Notes: generated by a model from the sequence alone, not told the origin. A DNA stretch of 64,000 nt from Streptomyces sp. NRRL F-5135 (GCF_000719775.1 NZ_JOHR01000013.1:248001-312000); one strand, 5' to 3'; positions 53,575-62,069 are shown, counted from the first letter of the stretch. Program-made: numbers and translations.

Positions 53575-54140
53575 CCGGCCGCCCGCACCTCATCGAGTTG
53601 ACGCGCGACACGGTGCACCGCGCCGTGAATGTCGGGGGCGGCCCGCTGAATGAAGCGGCCGACGATCGTGTCGGTCCCGTATCGGCCAACAATCTCGGAA
53701 ATTCGATCCTCCGAGGTGGTCTGACCTCCATCGGGGGTGGTCGTCATGTCGCAGAAGATCATGGCGTCCACGAGAGCCGGGGACTCCAACTCGAATTCGG
53801 TAGCCAGTTCCTCATGGAGCCCTCGCTCCTCAGCCTCCAGAAGGGCACATGAGTGGTGCGCCACCAATCGGCAGACCCGCTCATCCATACCTTCCTGATC
53901 GCGTAGGAACCGCGCGCCGTCAAGCGGATGGAAGCCTGTGGAAGCGATGCGGGGCGAGTAGCCGATGTCGTGCAGCACGGCCGCAGCTTCCAGCAGGGAG
54001 GCGTCTTCGTTGAGGATCGGTCGGAGGGACCGGGCTCGCTCGGCGACACCTAGCGAGTGGCGCCAGCGGCGCGGTAGTGGTTCGGACAACAACGATTCGG
54101 CAAGGTGGTAAGCCTGCCCTGTGAGATCCGCCGTGGCCAC
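53571..54140 (-). CDS. HD-domain phosphohydrolase
   Basis: The protein has 189 residues. HD motif: H of RRWRHSLGVAERA, then AAVLHDIGYSP, and H of LVAHHSCALLEAEE, later D in VDAMIFCDMTT. This is the metal site of HD hydrolases that cut nucleotides. GTG 54140. It lies directly downstream of the GntR gene on the same strand (1-bp gap) and is probably co-regulated. Confidence 0.8.
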   Translation of the reverse strand: MATADLTGQAYHLAESLLSEPLPRRWRHSLGVAERARSLRPILNEDASLLEAAAVLHDIGYSPRIASTGFHPLDGARFLRDQEGMDERVCRLVAHHSCALLEAEERGLHEELATEFELESPALVDAMIFCDMTTTPDGGQTTSEDRISEIVGRYGTDTIVGRFIQRAAPDIHGAVHRVARQLDEVRAAG

Positions 54141-54141
54141 G

Positions 54142-54588
54142 TTACGAAGTCTCCTGTCTTGGAGGGAGGGCCCGCACCCGCCGTCGACGGTTCGGTCCCA
54201 TCTCGATGAGCCCTTGCCCTTCCATCTGCGCGATGGCGGTGCGCACCGCCGTACGGGACACCCCGAACCGCTCGCACAGCTCGTTCTCCGACGGGAAGGC
54301 GTCACCGACCGCCGTGCCCTCAGCACGAAGCGACTCGGTCACGCGCTCCACAAGAGGTCGCCGGTCACCAGTGCCCGTGACGTACCAGCCGGCGCCCTGG
54401 ACGGATTCGATTACCCCGTCAGCCCTGAGCGCCTTGAGTGCTCGGCCGATCGTGCTTCGTCCGACTCCGTACGTACGCATCAGCTCTGCCTCGGATGGCA
54501 GAGCCTCACTGATCTTGCCTTTCTCGATCTTCTGTCGCAGAGATTCCGAGATCTGCAAGTACGTACCTCGCGGACTGGCCTGCGGCAC
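54142..54588 (-). CDS. Double-domain GntR-family repressor (KorSA-like)
   Basis: The protein has 148 residues with two GntR winged helices in tandem and no ligand domain. First: ISESLRQKIEKGKISEALPS, MRTYGVGRSTIGRALKAL. Second: VTESLRAEGTAVGDAFPSEN, CERFGVSRTAVRTAIAQM. Each half has the wing GAGWYVTG / GPNRRRRVR. KorSA of pSAM2 is a GntR repressor of the transfer functions. GTG 54588 with GGGGAGG. Confidence 0.82.
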   Translation of the reverse strand: MPQASPRGTYLQISESLRQKIEKGKISEALPSEAELMRTYGVGRSTIGRALKALRADGVIESVQGAGWYVTGTGDRRPLVERVTESLRAEGTAVGDAFPSENELCERFGVSRTAVRTAIAQMEGQGLIEMGPNRRRRVRALPPRQETS

Positions 54589-54824
54589 GTGGCCTCCCCT
54601 TCCTCTGCCTCGTCGGCGTCCCGGTGAACGCCTCCCGGTGTCAAGTTTTCCACGTACCCCGTGACGGACCGATGGTCGCGCCACTCCTGTTCCGTTCGAC
54701 GCCGTTCGTTGTCCTGGTCTTTGTCCAGTGCACCAACGGCCGCCACCGTTCACCGCCGTACGCGCAGCCCCTCTGACCTGGCCCGTGAACCCCTACGAAC
54801 GGCCCCGGACGCCCGCGCGGACAG
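54589..54824. other. Right end of the AICE before attR
   Basis: No gene. At 54707-54727 is a 21-bp segment that matches, in the same orientation and with one mismatch, 38349-38369 inside the integrase 3' end. It may be an integrase arm site. Confidence 0.6.
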
Positions 54825-54878
54825 TTGGAAAGCGTGTTGGGGGCAACCCCTCACGAGTTCGAATCTCGTATCCTCCGC
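54825..54878 (+). other. attR: right attachment repeat of the AICE
   Basis: Exact 54-bp copy of 38223-38276 (3' part of tRNA-Ser(GGA)). No tRNA 5' half precedes it, so it is not a functional tRNA gene. It also serves as the left att of the decayed element that follows. Confidence 0.95.
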
Positions 54879-54883
54879 CAGCT

Positions 54884-54919
54884 CAGAGGGCCGGGCCACG
54901 AAAGTGGCCCGGCCCTCTG
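54884..54919. terminator. GNRA-loop hairpin after attR
   Basis: Perfect 16-bp stem CAGAGGGCCGGGCCAC and complement with a GAAA loop. Same place relative to att and integrase as the hairpin at 38295-38334. Confidence 0.9.
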
Positions 54920-54944
54920 GCGTTCGTCCGTCTCAGTTTCCGTC

Positions 54945-55352
54945 TCAGTTGGGTGCTCGACCCGTTCCCGGCGGCTCCCAGAGCGCGTCTCCGACTTGCT
55001 GCGCCACCTTCCGCAGCAGCGTCCCGGTCACGTGCATGTACCGGGCCCCCATGCGGGCCGCTCCCCCGGGCTCCCATCCCATGATCGCGTCGACCACGAC
55101 GTCGGGGACGCCGAGGATCAGGAGCACGGTCGCGGCGGTGTGGCGAGCGTCATGAAGGCGGCCGTCCCGCACCCCCGCGTCCCGAAGGAGCCGCTTCCAG
55201 ATGTGGAAGTCGGTGTTCGGGCTCAGGGGAGCGCCGGTCGGCGAGGCGAAGACGTACCCCTTGCCCTCCCACTCGGTACCGGCCGCGATCCGTTCCTGCT
55301 CCTGCTCCTGCTCTTCCTGGTGCTGGCGAAGGAGCTTGATCAGCGGGCCGAT
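54945..55352 (-). pseudogene. C-terminal fragment of a second tyrosine integrase
   Basis: About 135 codons matching the end of the intact integrase: PLIKLLRQHQEEQ, NTDFHIWKRLLRDAGVRDGR, LHDARHTAATVLLILGVP, MGWEPGG, ARYMHVTG with the catalytic H, R, H and Tyr still present. The N-terminal 300 residues, including the first Arg, are gone; a foreign sequence starts at about 55352. It stops 66 bp from attR, as the intact integrase does from attL. Confidence 0.88.
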
Positions 55353-55870
55353 CCGCGACGTCCTGGAATGGCATCCCTCCGAGGCAACCGGAATGCTGGC
55401 AGCCACCGCCCGTGGAGTCCGCGGCCTCTGTGAAGTCCGGGACGCCGGCCTCCCCGTCCCACTCACCGACGAGGGCCCCACCTTCCACGAAGTCGACATG
55501 GACGACGCCCTGAGCCGCAACCAACTGGCCCGCGCCGCCATATCGACCACCACGCTCGAAGAGGCCGAGCAGCTCAGCCAAGAGATCTGCGGCTACTCGG
55601 GAGATCGACCACGAGCGCAACAAGGCCGCCTGGCTCAGCACCCAGCCCCCACACGAACTCGACCCGAAGACCACCCTGGACCAGGTCGCCCAGTTCGAGA
55701 CCGAGGCCCGCCACCGCGGAGTCAGCCACACCACGTTCCGCCGCATCACAGAAGTCCTCGGCCTACCCGGCGCTCAACGCGAAGACCTCAGGGCACTTCT
55801 CATCACCAACCACCCCGAGCAGTACGCAGCCCCGCTCTGGCACATCCCGCCGGAACTCGGTCGCGGCTGA
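55353..55870 (+). pseudogene. Frameshifted gene fragment (DUF1152-like tail, tentative)
   Basis: Two adjacent frames make one protein-like sequence: LEWHPSEATGMLAATARGVR ... LEEAEQLSQEICGYS, then (one base shift at about 55600, in TCGGGAG) EIDHERNKAAWLSTQPPHEL ... PAPLWHIPPEL-like end and stop at 55868. There is no start region, since it abuts the integrase stub. The first part resembles the C-terminal end of DUF1152 proteins, but I am not sure. The second part is an extension I do not recognise. Confidence 0.5.
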
Positions 55871-55922
55871 AGCATCACGTGGCAGGACACCCACCTACGC
55901 CGACGACAAAGCTCGCCGGAAC

Positions 55923-56408
55923 CTAGTCTTCACCGACCTGGAGCAGGATCACGAAGTACTCCTCTCCGACCCCCGCAACCACACCGTCGAAGGTGAACCG
56001 GGAAACAGGATTCCAACCGCGACCGCCCAGCCAGGGCCCCTCAATGTTGGTCCACCACGTGACGTCGTATCCAAGGAGCCCCGCAGCCCGCTCCGCAGTC
56101 CGCCGAGCATGACCACGATCCCGATGTGCATGCCCAGGGAACACCAAGTCGTCAGCGGACAGATTGCTCATCAACTCGACAGCGTCGTCCCCACCGACTT
56201 TGTGAAGCGCGGCAGCCACCTCTGTCGCAGAACCCGGGCCCACGGCGCCCCTGACGATGTCACGAGCCAACTCCTTCTCCGCTGTCTGCGCCAACGCGTA
56301 GATCTGAGCCCCAAGATCACACCCCGACGACAGACCCGATCGTGCAAACACGCGGCTCTGCCGCGACAAGGAACCAACCAGCACCTCAAGCAAGCCCGGA
56401 CTGTCCAC
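55923..56408 (-). CDS. Hypothetical protein
   Basis: About 161 residues: LLEVLVGSLSRQSRVFARSG, helical middle (AEKELARDIVRGAVGPGSAT), then a beta-rich end (DVTWWTNIEGPWLGGRGWNP, EEYFVILLQVGED). GTG 56408 chosen for AGGA; the frame is open to 56507. Codon use is less GC-biased than in flanking core genes, which fits acquired DNA. Not recognised. Confidence 0.5.
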   Translation of the reverse strand: MDSPGLLEVLVGSLSRQSRVFARSGLSSGCDLGAQIYALAQTAEKELARDIVRGAVGPGSATEVAAALHKVGGDDAVELMSNLSADDLVFPGHAHRDRGHARRTAERAAGLLGYDVTWWTNIEGPWLGGRGWNPVSRFTFDGVVAGVGEEYFVILLQVGED

Positions 56409-56596
56409 ACCCGCATCCTGACAGTCCTCTCGCCACGTGAGGCCGTCCGCGCCGCAGAGGCGGCGCGCGCCCGCGCCGTGCGCGGGCCTGAAGCAGCTCC
56501 CGCCCAAAGCCCTTACGCCGACCTCAGCTTGAAGATCGGCGACCCATCAGCCTGCAATCCGGGAAGCAGCGCGCTCCCACCGGGAGCCACTCCGCG

Positions 56597-56842
56597 ATGT
56601 CCGGCCTTACCGACGTGCCGCGCGAACCTGAACCCGAGACCGCCGACAGTTACGAACCGTGGGTGGGCGATGTCCTGCATCACCTCGCATACGAAGATCA
56701 GCGGCTGTCCGAGGCCGACATACACACTCCCCTCCCCGAGGAATTCGTGTTGACCTGGGAGGGCGTAGCCGCGATCCTCTCCGCCGCCTGGAAGACCGAT
56801 AAGAAAGAACTCAAGTGGACCCTATTTGTCGAAATAGCCTGA
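56597..56842 (+). CDS. Hypothetical protein, probably the N-terminal part of an interrupted gene
   Basis: 81 codons (SYEPWVGDVLHHLAYEDQRL, then PEEFVLTWEGVAAILSAAWK) ending in TGA at 56840. The next gene is in the same frame, and the 90 nt between them also read as protein-like sequence without a stop. So the TGA may be a nonsense mutation in one longer gene. Confidence 0.4.
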   Translation: MSGLTDVPREPEPETADSYEPWVGDVLHHLAYEDQRLSEADIHTPLPEEFVLTWEGVAAILSAAWKTDKKELKWTLFVEIA

Positions 56843-56932
56843 CAGGTCAGATATGCCGGTGATGGCGCATACATCTTCCACCGGAAGTATGGGACACCTG
56901 ACCGGTACAAACGGTACGTACGACTTGAGCAT

Positions 56933-57844
56933 GTGTTCACCGCGGAATCGGATTCCACCTGGGGCAACCTCGTTGAAGAGGTCATTGAAACCCTCAAAGA
57001 CCCAAAACAAGAGTACGGATGGAGCCTAGAGCCCGCTCAACAGCACGAATACGCGAACAGCTTTATCACCTACCGGCGGGACGTCGCGACGGCGGAACGC
57101 CGTATCCGCAGGGCTCTTCTGTCGCGGTGGCTCCGGCTGGTGCCGCTTGTGGTGATGCCGCTGGTTCTGGCAGTGGTCGGATGGGGAAACCTGTGGCCGG
57201 AAGACGTGCCGGACCTGCGCACGTTCAACATCGTGACCATCGTGGTGATTCTGGTCCTGGTGGTGGTGTTCCTGGTCGGCTACTTCCTGCGGGTAAAGGA
57301 CGAGAAACACGGTGTCAGGTCGGTGTTCCTGCTCCGCAGAGATCTGGAGATCATTCATGACTGGTGGACCCTCAACGCCTCAAAGACACGCCCGACGACG
57401 GAACGGCGGGACGGCTACCGGGAGCACATACCACGGGTCATAGATCGTCTACGGCGGAATACACAGTTCTACCGGCGCATTCACAACTGGTTTCAGTGGG
57501 GAGTGTTCTTCGCGTCGGTGGGGACCACGGCGACTACGGCTTTCTGGGAGACCCCGCAGCCGGGTAAAACGATCCTGATCATGCTGGGGTCGTTCCTGGC
57601 ATTCGCTACCGCGGTGACGGGCTATTTCAAATTCCGTGAGCGGGCGTACAACCTTCAGCAGACCGCGGACCAGGTAGAGCAGCACGCCACGGCCTTTGAT
57701 CTGGGGATTGCGCCGTACGCGGATGCGGACGCTGCGGTGAACCTGGAGCGGTTCGCGGAGAACGTGGAGACGCTTCGGATGGAGCAGCGCAAGCGGGAAC
57801 AACAGTTGGAACAGCCGCATCAGGGGCAGGCCGACGTCATCTGA
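56933..57844 (+). CDS. SLATT/DUF4231-like four-helix membrane protein
   Basis: The protein has 303 residues from GTG 56933. Two membrane helices (LVPLVVMPLVLAVVGW, IVTIVVILVLVVVFLVGYFL), a cytoplasmic helical part, then a second pair (WGVFFASVGTTATTAF, ILIMLGSFLAFATAVTGYFK). The tail FRERAYNLQQTADQVEQHAT, followed by RFAENVETLRMEQRKR, is the post-TM helix seen in SLATT/DUF4231 proteins. Members are membrane effectors in nucleotide-signalled defence systems; no sensor or cyclase gene is near. The start lacks a good ribosome site, so the gene may be truncated. Confidence 0.6.
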   Translation: MFTAESDSTWGNLVEEVIETLKDPKQEYGWSLEPAQQHEYANSFITYRRDVATAERRIRRALLSRWLRLVPLVVMPLVLAVVGWGNLWPEDVPDLRTFNIVTIVVILVLVVVFLVGYFLRVKDEKHGVRSVFLLRRDLEIIHDWWTLNASKTRPTTERRDGYREHIPRVIDRLRRNTQFYRRIHNWFQWGVFFASVGTTATTAFWETPQPGKTILIMLGSFLAFATAVTGYFKFRERAYNLQQTADQVEQHATAFDLGIAPYADADAAVNLERFAENVETLRMEQRKREQQLEQPHQGQADVI

Positions 57845-57992
57845 CCGGCAGCAGGCCGACCGGCGGTACAGCCAACCCGAACGACGCGGCACCTCGTGCG
57901 AGGCGGACCTGGGAGGCGTTGGCAGGGCTAAGAGGTCCTAACAGAAGCTGTCGGTCATGTGACTGTCGGCCTGGTAACTCGTTGGTCTTGTC

Positions 57993-58120
57993 GTGGGGAA
58001 GAGGGAGTCAAGGCCGTGGATGGTCTCGGACGAACTATGTTCTCTGATCGAGCCGTTGTTGCCCAAGCCGGGGCCGAAGCTGGTCGAGGGCAGGCCGCGG
58101 ATTCCGGACCGACAAGCCCG
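57993..58120 (+). pseudogene. 5' stub of an IS5-type transposase
   Basis: MVSDELCSLIEPLLPKPGPK, then VEGRPRIPDRQA is the start of IS5-family (DUF4096) transposases. After that the similarity stops and no DDE motif follows. The next 380 bp (to 58518) hold no gene I can support. Confidence 0.75.
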
Positions 58121-58518
58121 GTGGAGCGCATGTCGTCCGGTCGGCCCTCGTCCCGCGCACGTGCCCCCTCGCACGGCAGGACATCGCCGGGGCCGCAGGC
58201 CGCAGAGGTCGACCAGCAGCGTCGCATGGACGTGGCCTTGGGCAGGGCGGACTCGTCGACTCCTGGCACATGGACCTGTCCTGTGCCCGTTCACGTGCGC
58301 CGTGCGTGACAGACGCGGCATCGTGTAGGGCAGTCGCCGGCCACGAGCAGGACGCAATCTTCGCAAGAGCAGCACACAGAGTTCGCACGGCCTCCCGCAT
58401 GCCCGGTTAGGTTGATTTGCGCTCGATCCCGAGTGCGAACTCCGAATATGCGAACGTGAACAGGTCGCCGGCGCCCCTGGCGGCGCAGCCAGCGCAGTCA
58501 GCGTAGAAAGAATCGCGG

Positions 58519-59553
58519 ATGGACTACTGCTCCTCCTGCCATCGGACGCTCAACGGTGCCCTCGTATGCCCCGGGTGCGGTGCGTACGCCCCCGACATCG
58601 CCCCTCCCGGCCATGACTCCCACCACGCGTCGGCCACGACCGCGACACCGCCTCAGTCGTGGCCCACACAGGAGTTCCCGGCTTCAGGGGCCGGTGACGA
58701 CGGTGGCGACGCTCCTCGCCCCGCCACCGCGCCGTTTCGCCTCACCGCCGCGTCGTATCCCCTCGGCGCCGCCGAGGACGCGATGACGGACGCCTCGGCG
58801 CGGGAGGCGGCGGCCGCGACCGCGGCCGGGACCACGGACGAAATCTCGGGCGCATCCGGCACCGGACAGCCCGAAAGCCCCGAGCTGTCCGAAAGGTCCG
58901 GGTGTACCGAGCCCGCGACGCCCGGCCGCGCGGCCCGGCGTCGTCAGCTGGCCCGGTGGAAGAAGCAGCGACGCCGCGCCGTGGTGGCCTCGACCGTCGC
59001 GCTCGTCGGCGGCGGCCTGACCCTCGCCGTCCTGCCGTCCCGGCCGTCCGCCGGCCCCGCGCAGGCGGCCTCGGCACCGGAGCCGGCGGCCTCGGCCCCC
59101 ACCTCTGTGGACGGGACCGAGACCGACTCGTCATCCGTGCGGCCACGCGCCCGTGACGCACGGGAGCCGGGCGCCGACGCCTCCCCGTCCACGGTCGACG
59201 ACGCGGCGATCAGCGGCTCGTCGCGGAAGGCCGACACGGCGGTGGCGGGCGGCGCCGAGAAGAGCCGGCGGCAGACCACCGCCGTTGTCACCCGTTCCAC
59301 AGCGCCCGCGAGCCCGGAGCAGCGCACCACGCCGGTGACGGCCGACGTGGTCCCGCCCGCCGCCGAACCGTCGGCCCCGCGGACCACAACACCCGAACCG
59401 CCGCCCTCGGCCCCGCCCGCCGACGACTCCGGCGCGGACACCACCGCGCCCGCGAACCCCGAGGCGAGCACGCCCGCCGACCCGGCCGACCCCGCCGACC
59501 CGGCCAAGCCACCACGGGAGCAGCTCTGCCTGCTCGTCCTCTGCGTCGGCTGA
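58519..59553 (+). CDS. Zinc-ribbon, single-span membrane protein
   Basis: The protein has 344 residues. N-terminal zinc ribbon (YCSSCHRTLNGALVCPGCGA), a disordered middle, a basic stretch (RRRQLARWKKQRRRA) followed by one membrane helix (VVASTVALVGGGLTLAVL). A long extracellular S/T/P/A-rich tail ends LCLLVLCVG. Proteins of this layout are common in Streptomyces; function unknown. ATG 58519. Followed by a strong terminator. Confidence 0.75.
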   Translation: MDYCSSCHRTLNGALVCPGCGAYAPDIAPPGHDSHHASATTATPPQSWPTQEFPASGAGDDGGDAPRPATAPFRLTAASYPLGAAEDAMTDASAREAAAATAAGTTDEISGASGTGQPESPELSERSGCTEPATPGRAARRRQLARWKKQRRRAVVASTVALVGGGLTLAVLPSRPSAGPAQAASAPEPAASAPTSVDGTETDSSSVRPRARDAREPGADASPSTVDDAAISGSSRKADTAVAGGAEKSRRQTTAVVTRSTAPASPEQRTTPVTADVVPPAAEPSAPRTTTPEPPPSAPPADDSGADTTAPANPEASTPADPADPADPAKPPREQLCLLVLCVG

Positions 59554-59582
59554 ACGAGGCCGTCGGTCGGACCTGAACCAGT

Positions 59583-59618
59583 CAGTGGGGCGGACCGCGA
59601 AAGCGGTCCGCCCCACTG
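59583..59618 (+). terminator. Terminator between the zinc-ribbon and FAD-oxidase genes
   Basis: Perfect 16-bp stem CAGTGGGGCGGACCGC / GCGGTCCGCCCCACTG with a GAAA loop; serves convergent genes. Confidence 0.9.
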
Positions 59619-59763
59619 GCGTTCTTCCTGTTCGTGCCGGCGGTTCACAGGCGGGCCGGCAGCCCCGGGCCGGGCATCCGCCCAGCGGTCCGTTCAGGGA
59701 GAGCGGACGGGGTTGAGCCCCCTCGCCGGAAGCGGATCGGGAGGGGGCCAGGTTGTCGTTCGG

Positions 59764-61290
59764 TCAGCAGGAGGCGGGTGGGACGCTCTGCTCGTACTGG
59801 AAGACGTTGTGAGGATCGTACTTCTCCTTGATCCGGCGCAGCCGGTCGAAGTTGCCGTCCCAGTAGGCGGTTTCCCACTCCTGCATGCCGATGTTCGGGA
59901 CGTTGACGTAGGCGCCTTGCACGTAGGGCCGCAGCGCCTGGCTGAACTCCGCGATCCATGCCTGGGCCCGCGCGGTCAGTTCGTCGCCGCTGCCCGGTAC
60001 ACCGCGGGTGCCCCAGCCGACGCCCGGCTCGGAGTAGAAGAGCGCGTCGCGGTGCGGGAACGACGTACCGCCGCGGGGGCTCTTCCTGACCGCTCCGCCG
60101 AAGGCCTGGGTGAAGAAGTTGCTGTCGTCCGTCGGCGCGTCCCGCATGAACGAGGCGATGATGCTGATCGCCTTGTCCGGGAACGGCTTCTTGGTGAACT
60201 GGGAGAAGAACTTCCAGTTCGCGGGTTCGTCCTCGGTCGGGACCTGGAACCCCGCGTACACATCGCCCCAGTTGCCGACCTGCGTCGTGACCTCGGGACG
60301 GCCGACCGAAAGGATGGGGGCCAGCAGTTTCTTCGCCTCCGCCGGCGTTCCCTCCGCCAGGACCGCGAACAGCAGGATCTGCTTCGGGTGCACCTCGATC
60401 TGGGTGCCCAGGCGGTTGTCGGTGACCGGAGCCGTACGCTGCCAGTTGTCGAAGACTCCGTGCAGGTCCCCGAGGCCGTCCCACGTCGCCCGCAGGTACG
60501 TGACGCTCTTGAGCGGAGCCACCTTGTAGGTGAGGGACGTGACGATCCCGAAGTTGCCGTTGCCCGCGCCGCGCAGAGCCCACAGCAGGTCGGAGTGGTT
60601 CTTCAGGTCCGCCTTGATCACCTTGGCGCACTCGGCGCCTTCCGCCACGACGACCTCGGCGCCGATCAGGCTGTCGCAGGCCATGCCCAGATACCGGGTG
60701 AAGAACCCGAGGCCGCCGCCCAGGGTGGCACCGGCCAGGCCTACGCTGCCTTCCGTTCCCGTCGTCACCGCGAAGTTCTTCTCGGCGAGCGTGGTCACCG
60801 CTTCCAGCTGGTTGAGGCCGGCACCGACCGTCGCCGTGCGGGCCCTGGCGTCGATATGCGCCGACTTCAGCTCGCTGACATCGATCACGATGCCGTTGTC
60901 CACGTTCGACCAGCCCTCGAGGCTGTGGCCACCGCTGCGCACCCGCAGCGCGACGTTGTGCTGCCGCGCCCATGTCAGGGCGTTGACCACGTCCTGGGTG
61001 TTCTGGACGTAGACGATGACCAGCGGATAGTGGACGAACAGCTCGTCCCAGCCCAGGCTCGCCTCCGCGTAGTCGGGATCATTGGGACGCACGATACGGC
61101 CGGTCAACTTCGCCGGCGGGCACTTCGCACCCCCAGGCCCGGCACCCTCTGCCCTGACGACGCCCTCGGCCCCGGCGGCCACAGCGCTCGCGACCGGGGC
61201 CTGGGCGGTCGCGACGCCCGGGACGACGACCGCGCCGGCACCGGCGACCGCCGTTGCCTTGAGTAGTCCGCGACGAGAAAAGTCGTTCAT
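59764..61290 (-). CDS. Tat-exported FAD-linked (berberine-bridge-type) oxidoreductase
   Basis: The protein has 508 residues. Twin-arginine signal SRRGLLKATAVAGAGAVVVP. FAD domain with RVRSGGHSLEGWSNVDNG, where the His can link covalently to FAD. GATLGGGLGFFTRYLGMACD follows. The usual second flavin-linking Cys (GxCPxVG) is replaced by TEGSVGLAG, so attachment would be through His only. C-terminal BBE segment YVNVPNIGMQEWETAYWDGN, KEKYDPHNVFQYEQS. Secreted oxidase of unknown substrate. ATG 61290 with GGAAGGAG. Confidence 0.85.
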   Translation of the reverse strand: MNDFSRRGLLKATAVAGAGAVVVPGVATAQAPVASAVAAGAEGVVRAEGAGPGGAKCPPAKLTGRIVRPNDPDYAEASLGWDELFVHYPLVIVYVQNTQDVVNALTWARQHNVALRVRSGGHSLEGWSNVDNGIVIDVSELKSAHIDARARTATVGAGLNQLEAVTTLAEKNFAVTTGTEGSVGLAGATLGGGLGFFTRYLGMACDSLIGAEVVVAEGAECAKVIKADLKNHSDLLWALRGAGNGNFGIVTSLTYKVAPLKSVTYLRATWDGLGDLHGVFDNWQRTAPVTDNRLGTQIEVHPKQILLFAVLAEGTPAEAKKLLAPILSVGRPEVTTQVGNWGDVYAGFQVPTEDEPANWKFFSQFTKKPFPDKAISIIASFMRDAPTDDSNFFTQAFGGAVRKSPRGGTSFPHRDALFYSEPGVGWGTRGVPGSGDELTARAQAWIAEFSQALRPYVQGAYVNVPNIGMQEWETAYWDGNFDRLRRIKEKYDPHNVFQYEQSVPPASC

Positions 61291-61479
61291 GTCCCTGCTC
61301 CTTCCGGCCACCAACCGGATCAAATTATTCCTTTATGGGCGATTTGCGCGAGGCGGACAGTAGCAAAAGTGATCACGGTGACCCGTTTCCGACACGCTCA
61401 GCAGCCGCCTGCTCCCCCGCGTCGTCACCGCGCGGCCGGCTCGTACGCCGAGAGCCGTCGGCAGCCTCGGCAGCCGTCG

Positions 61480-61560
61480 GCGTGACGAGACGAGACGGGA
61501 CGAGGCGGCACGAGGCGGGACGGGGTCAGACGAGGTGGGGCGAGGCGGGTCGAGTCCTGC
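61480..61560. repeat. GACGAGGCGG-type imperfect tandem repeats
   Basis: About seven degenerate copies of GACGAGRCGGG in the gap upstream of the FAD-oxidase gene. No gene is seen in this 280-bp gap. Confidence 0.6.
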
Positions 61561-61573
61561 GATCAGGAAGGCG

Positions 61574-62069
61574 ATGGCCTCGATGCGTCGGCGCATCATC
61601 GCCATCACGGCTGTTCACGAACCCGCGGCGCCGTTCCTTCCGGACGCGTACGCGTCCCTGCGTGATCAGGAGCTGCCCGAGGGGTGGGAGTGGCACTGGG
61701 TCGTCCAGGAGGACGGGACCGGCGACGCGGTCGCCCCGAGCTCGGCGCGGTGCTGGAGCACTGGCGGGCCCACGGCTTCATCGCCCAGGTCCACCCGGCG
61801 ACCCTGTTCATGCGCCGCGACCTGCTGCTCGCCCTTGGCGGCTGGATGGCCCTGCCGGCATCCGAGGACACCGGGCTGCTCCTCGCGCTGAACTCCGTCA
61901 GCCGGGGCTGGTTCACCCGCGAGTACGGGCGGCTCTACCGCAAGCGGCCCGGCCAGGCGACCAGTCAGGCGGCCCACACGGACACCGCCGAGCGGACCCC
62001 GCGGGCTCAGGCTCAGGCCGCCGAGGAAAATGGTTCGCGTCCGGCGCCCGCCGACGCCAGCATGCGCTC
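61574..62069 (+). pseudogene. Glycosyltransferase pseudogene with internal deletion
   Basis: The 5' part encodes RRIIAITAVHEPAAPFLPDA, then ELPEGWEWHWVVQEDGTGDA, the start of a GT2-like protein. At about 61735 the frame changes and the sequence jumps to ELGAVLEHWRAHGFIAQVHP, RRDLLLALGGWMALPASEDT, LYRKRPGQ, the normal C-terminal part. The catalytic middle is missing. The start has AGGAAGG, so it was once a real gene. Confidence 0.75.

Larger units (their letters stand above)
38223..54878. mobile_element. Integrative and conjugative element (AICE) at tRNA-Ser(GGA), about 16.66 kb
   Basis: Bounded by exact 54-bp direct repeats. It encodes tyrosine integrase and excisionase next to attL, a replication module (DUF3987 protein, primase-polymerase), a single FtsK-type TraB transfer pump, spread-type membrane proteins, and a GntR/Nudix/HD/HTH control module. 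There is no type IV secretion gene set. This is the actinomycete (pSAM2-like) plan in which TraB alone moves double-stranded DNA. The gene set looks complete, so the element may still be mobile. Confidence 0.93.

Noticed and set aside
54825..54878. A second tRNA-Ser gene
   Set aside because: Only the 3' 53 nt of the tRNA are present; it is the attR copy.
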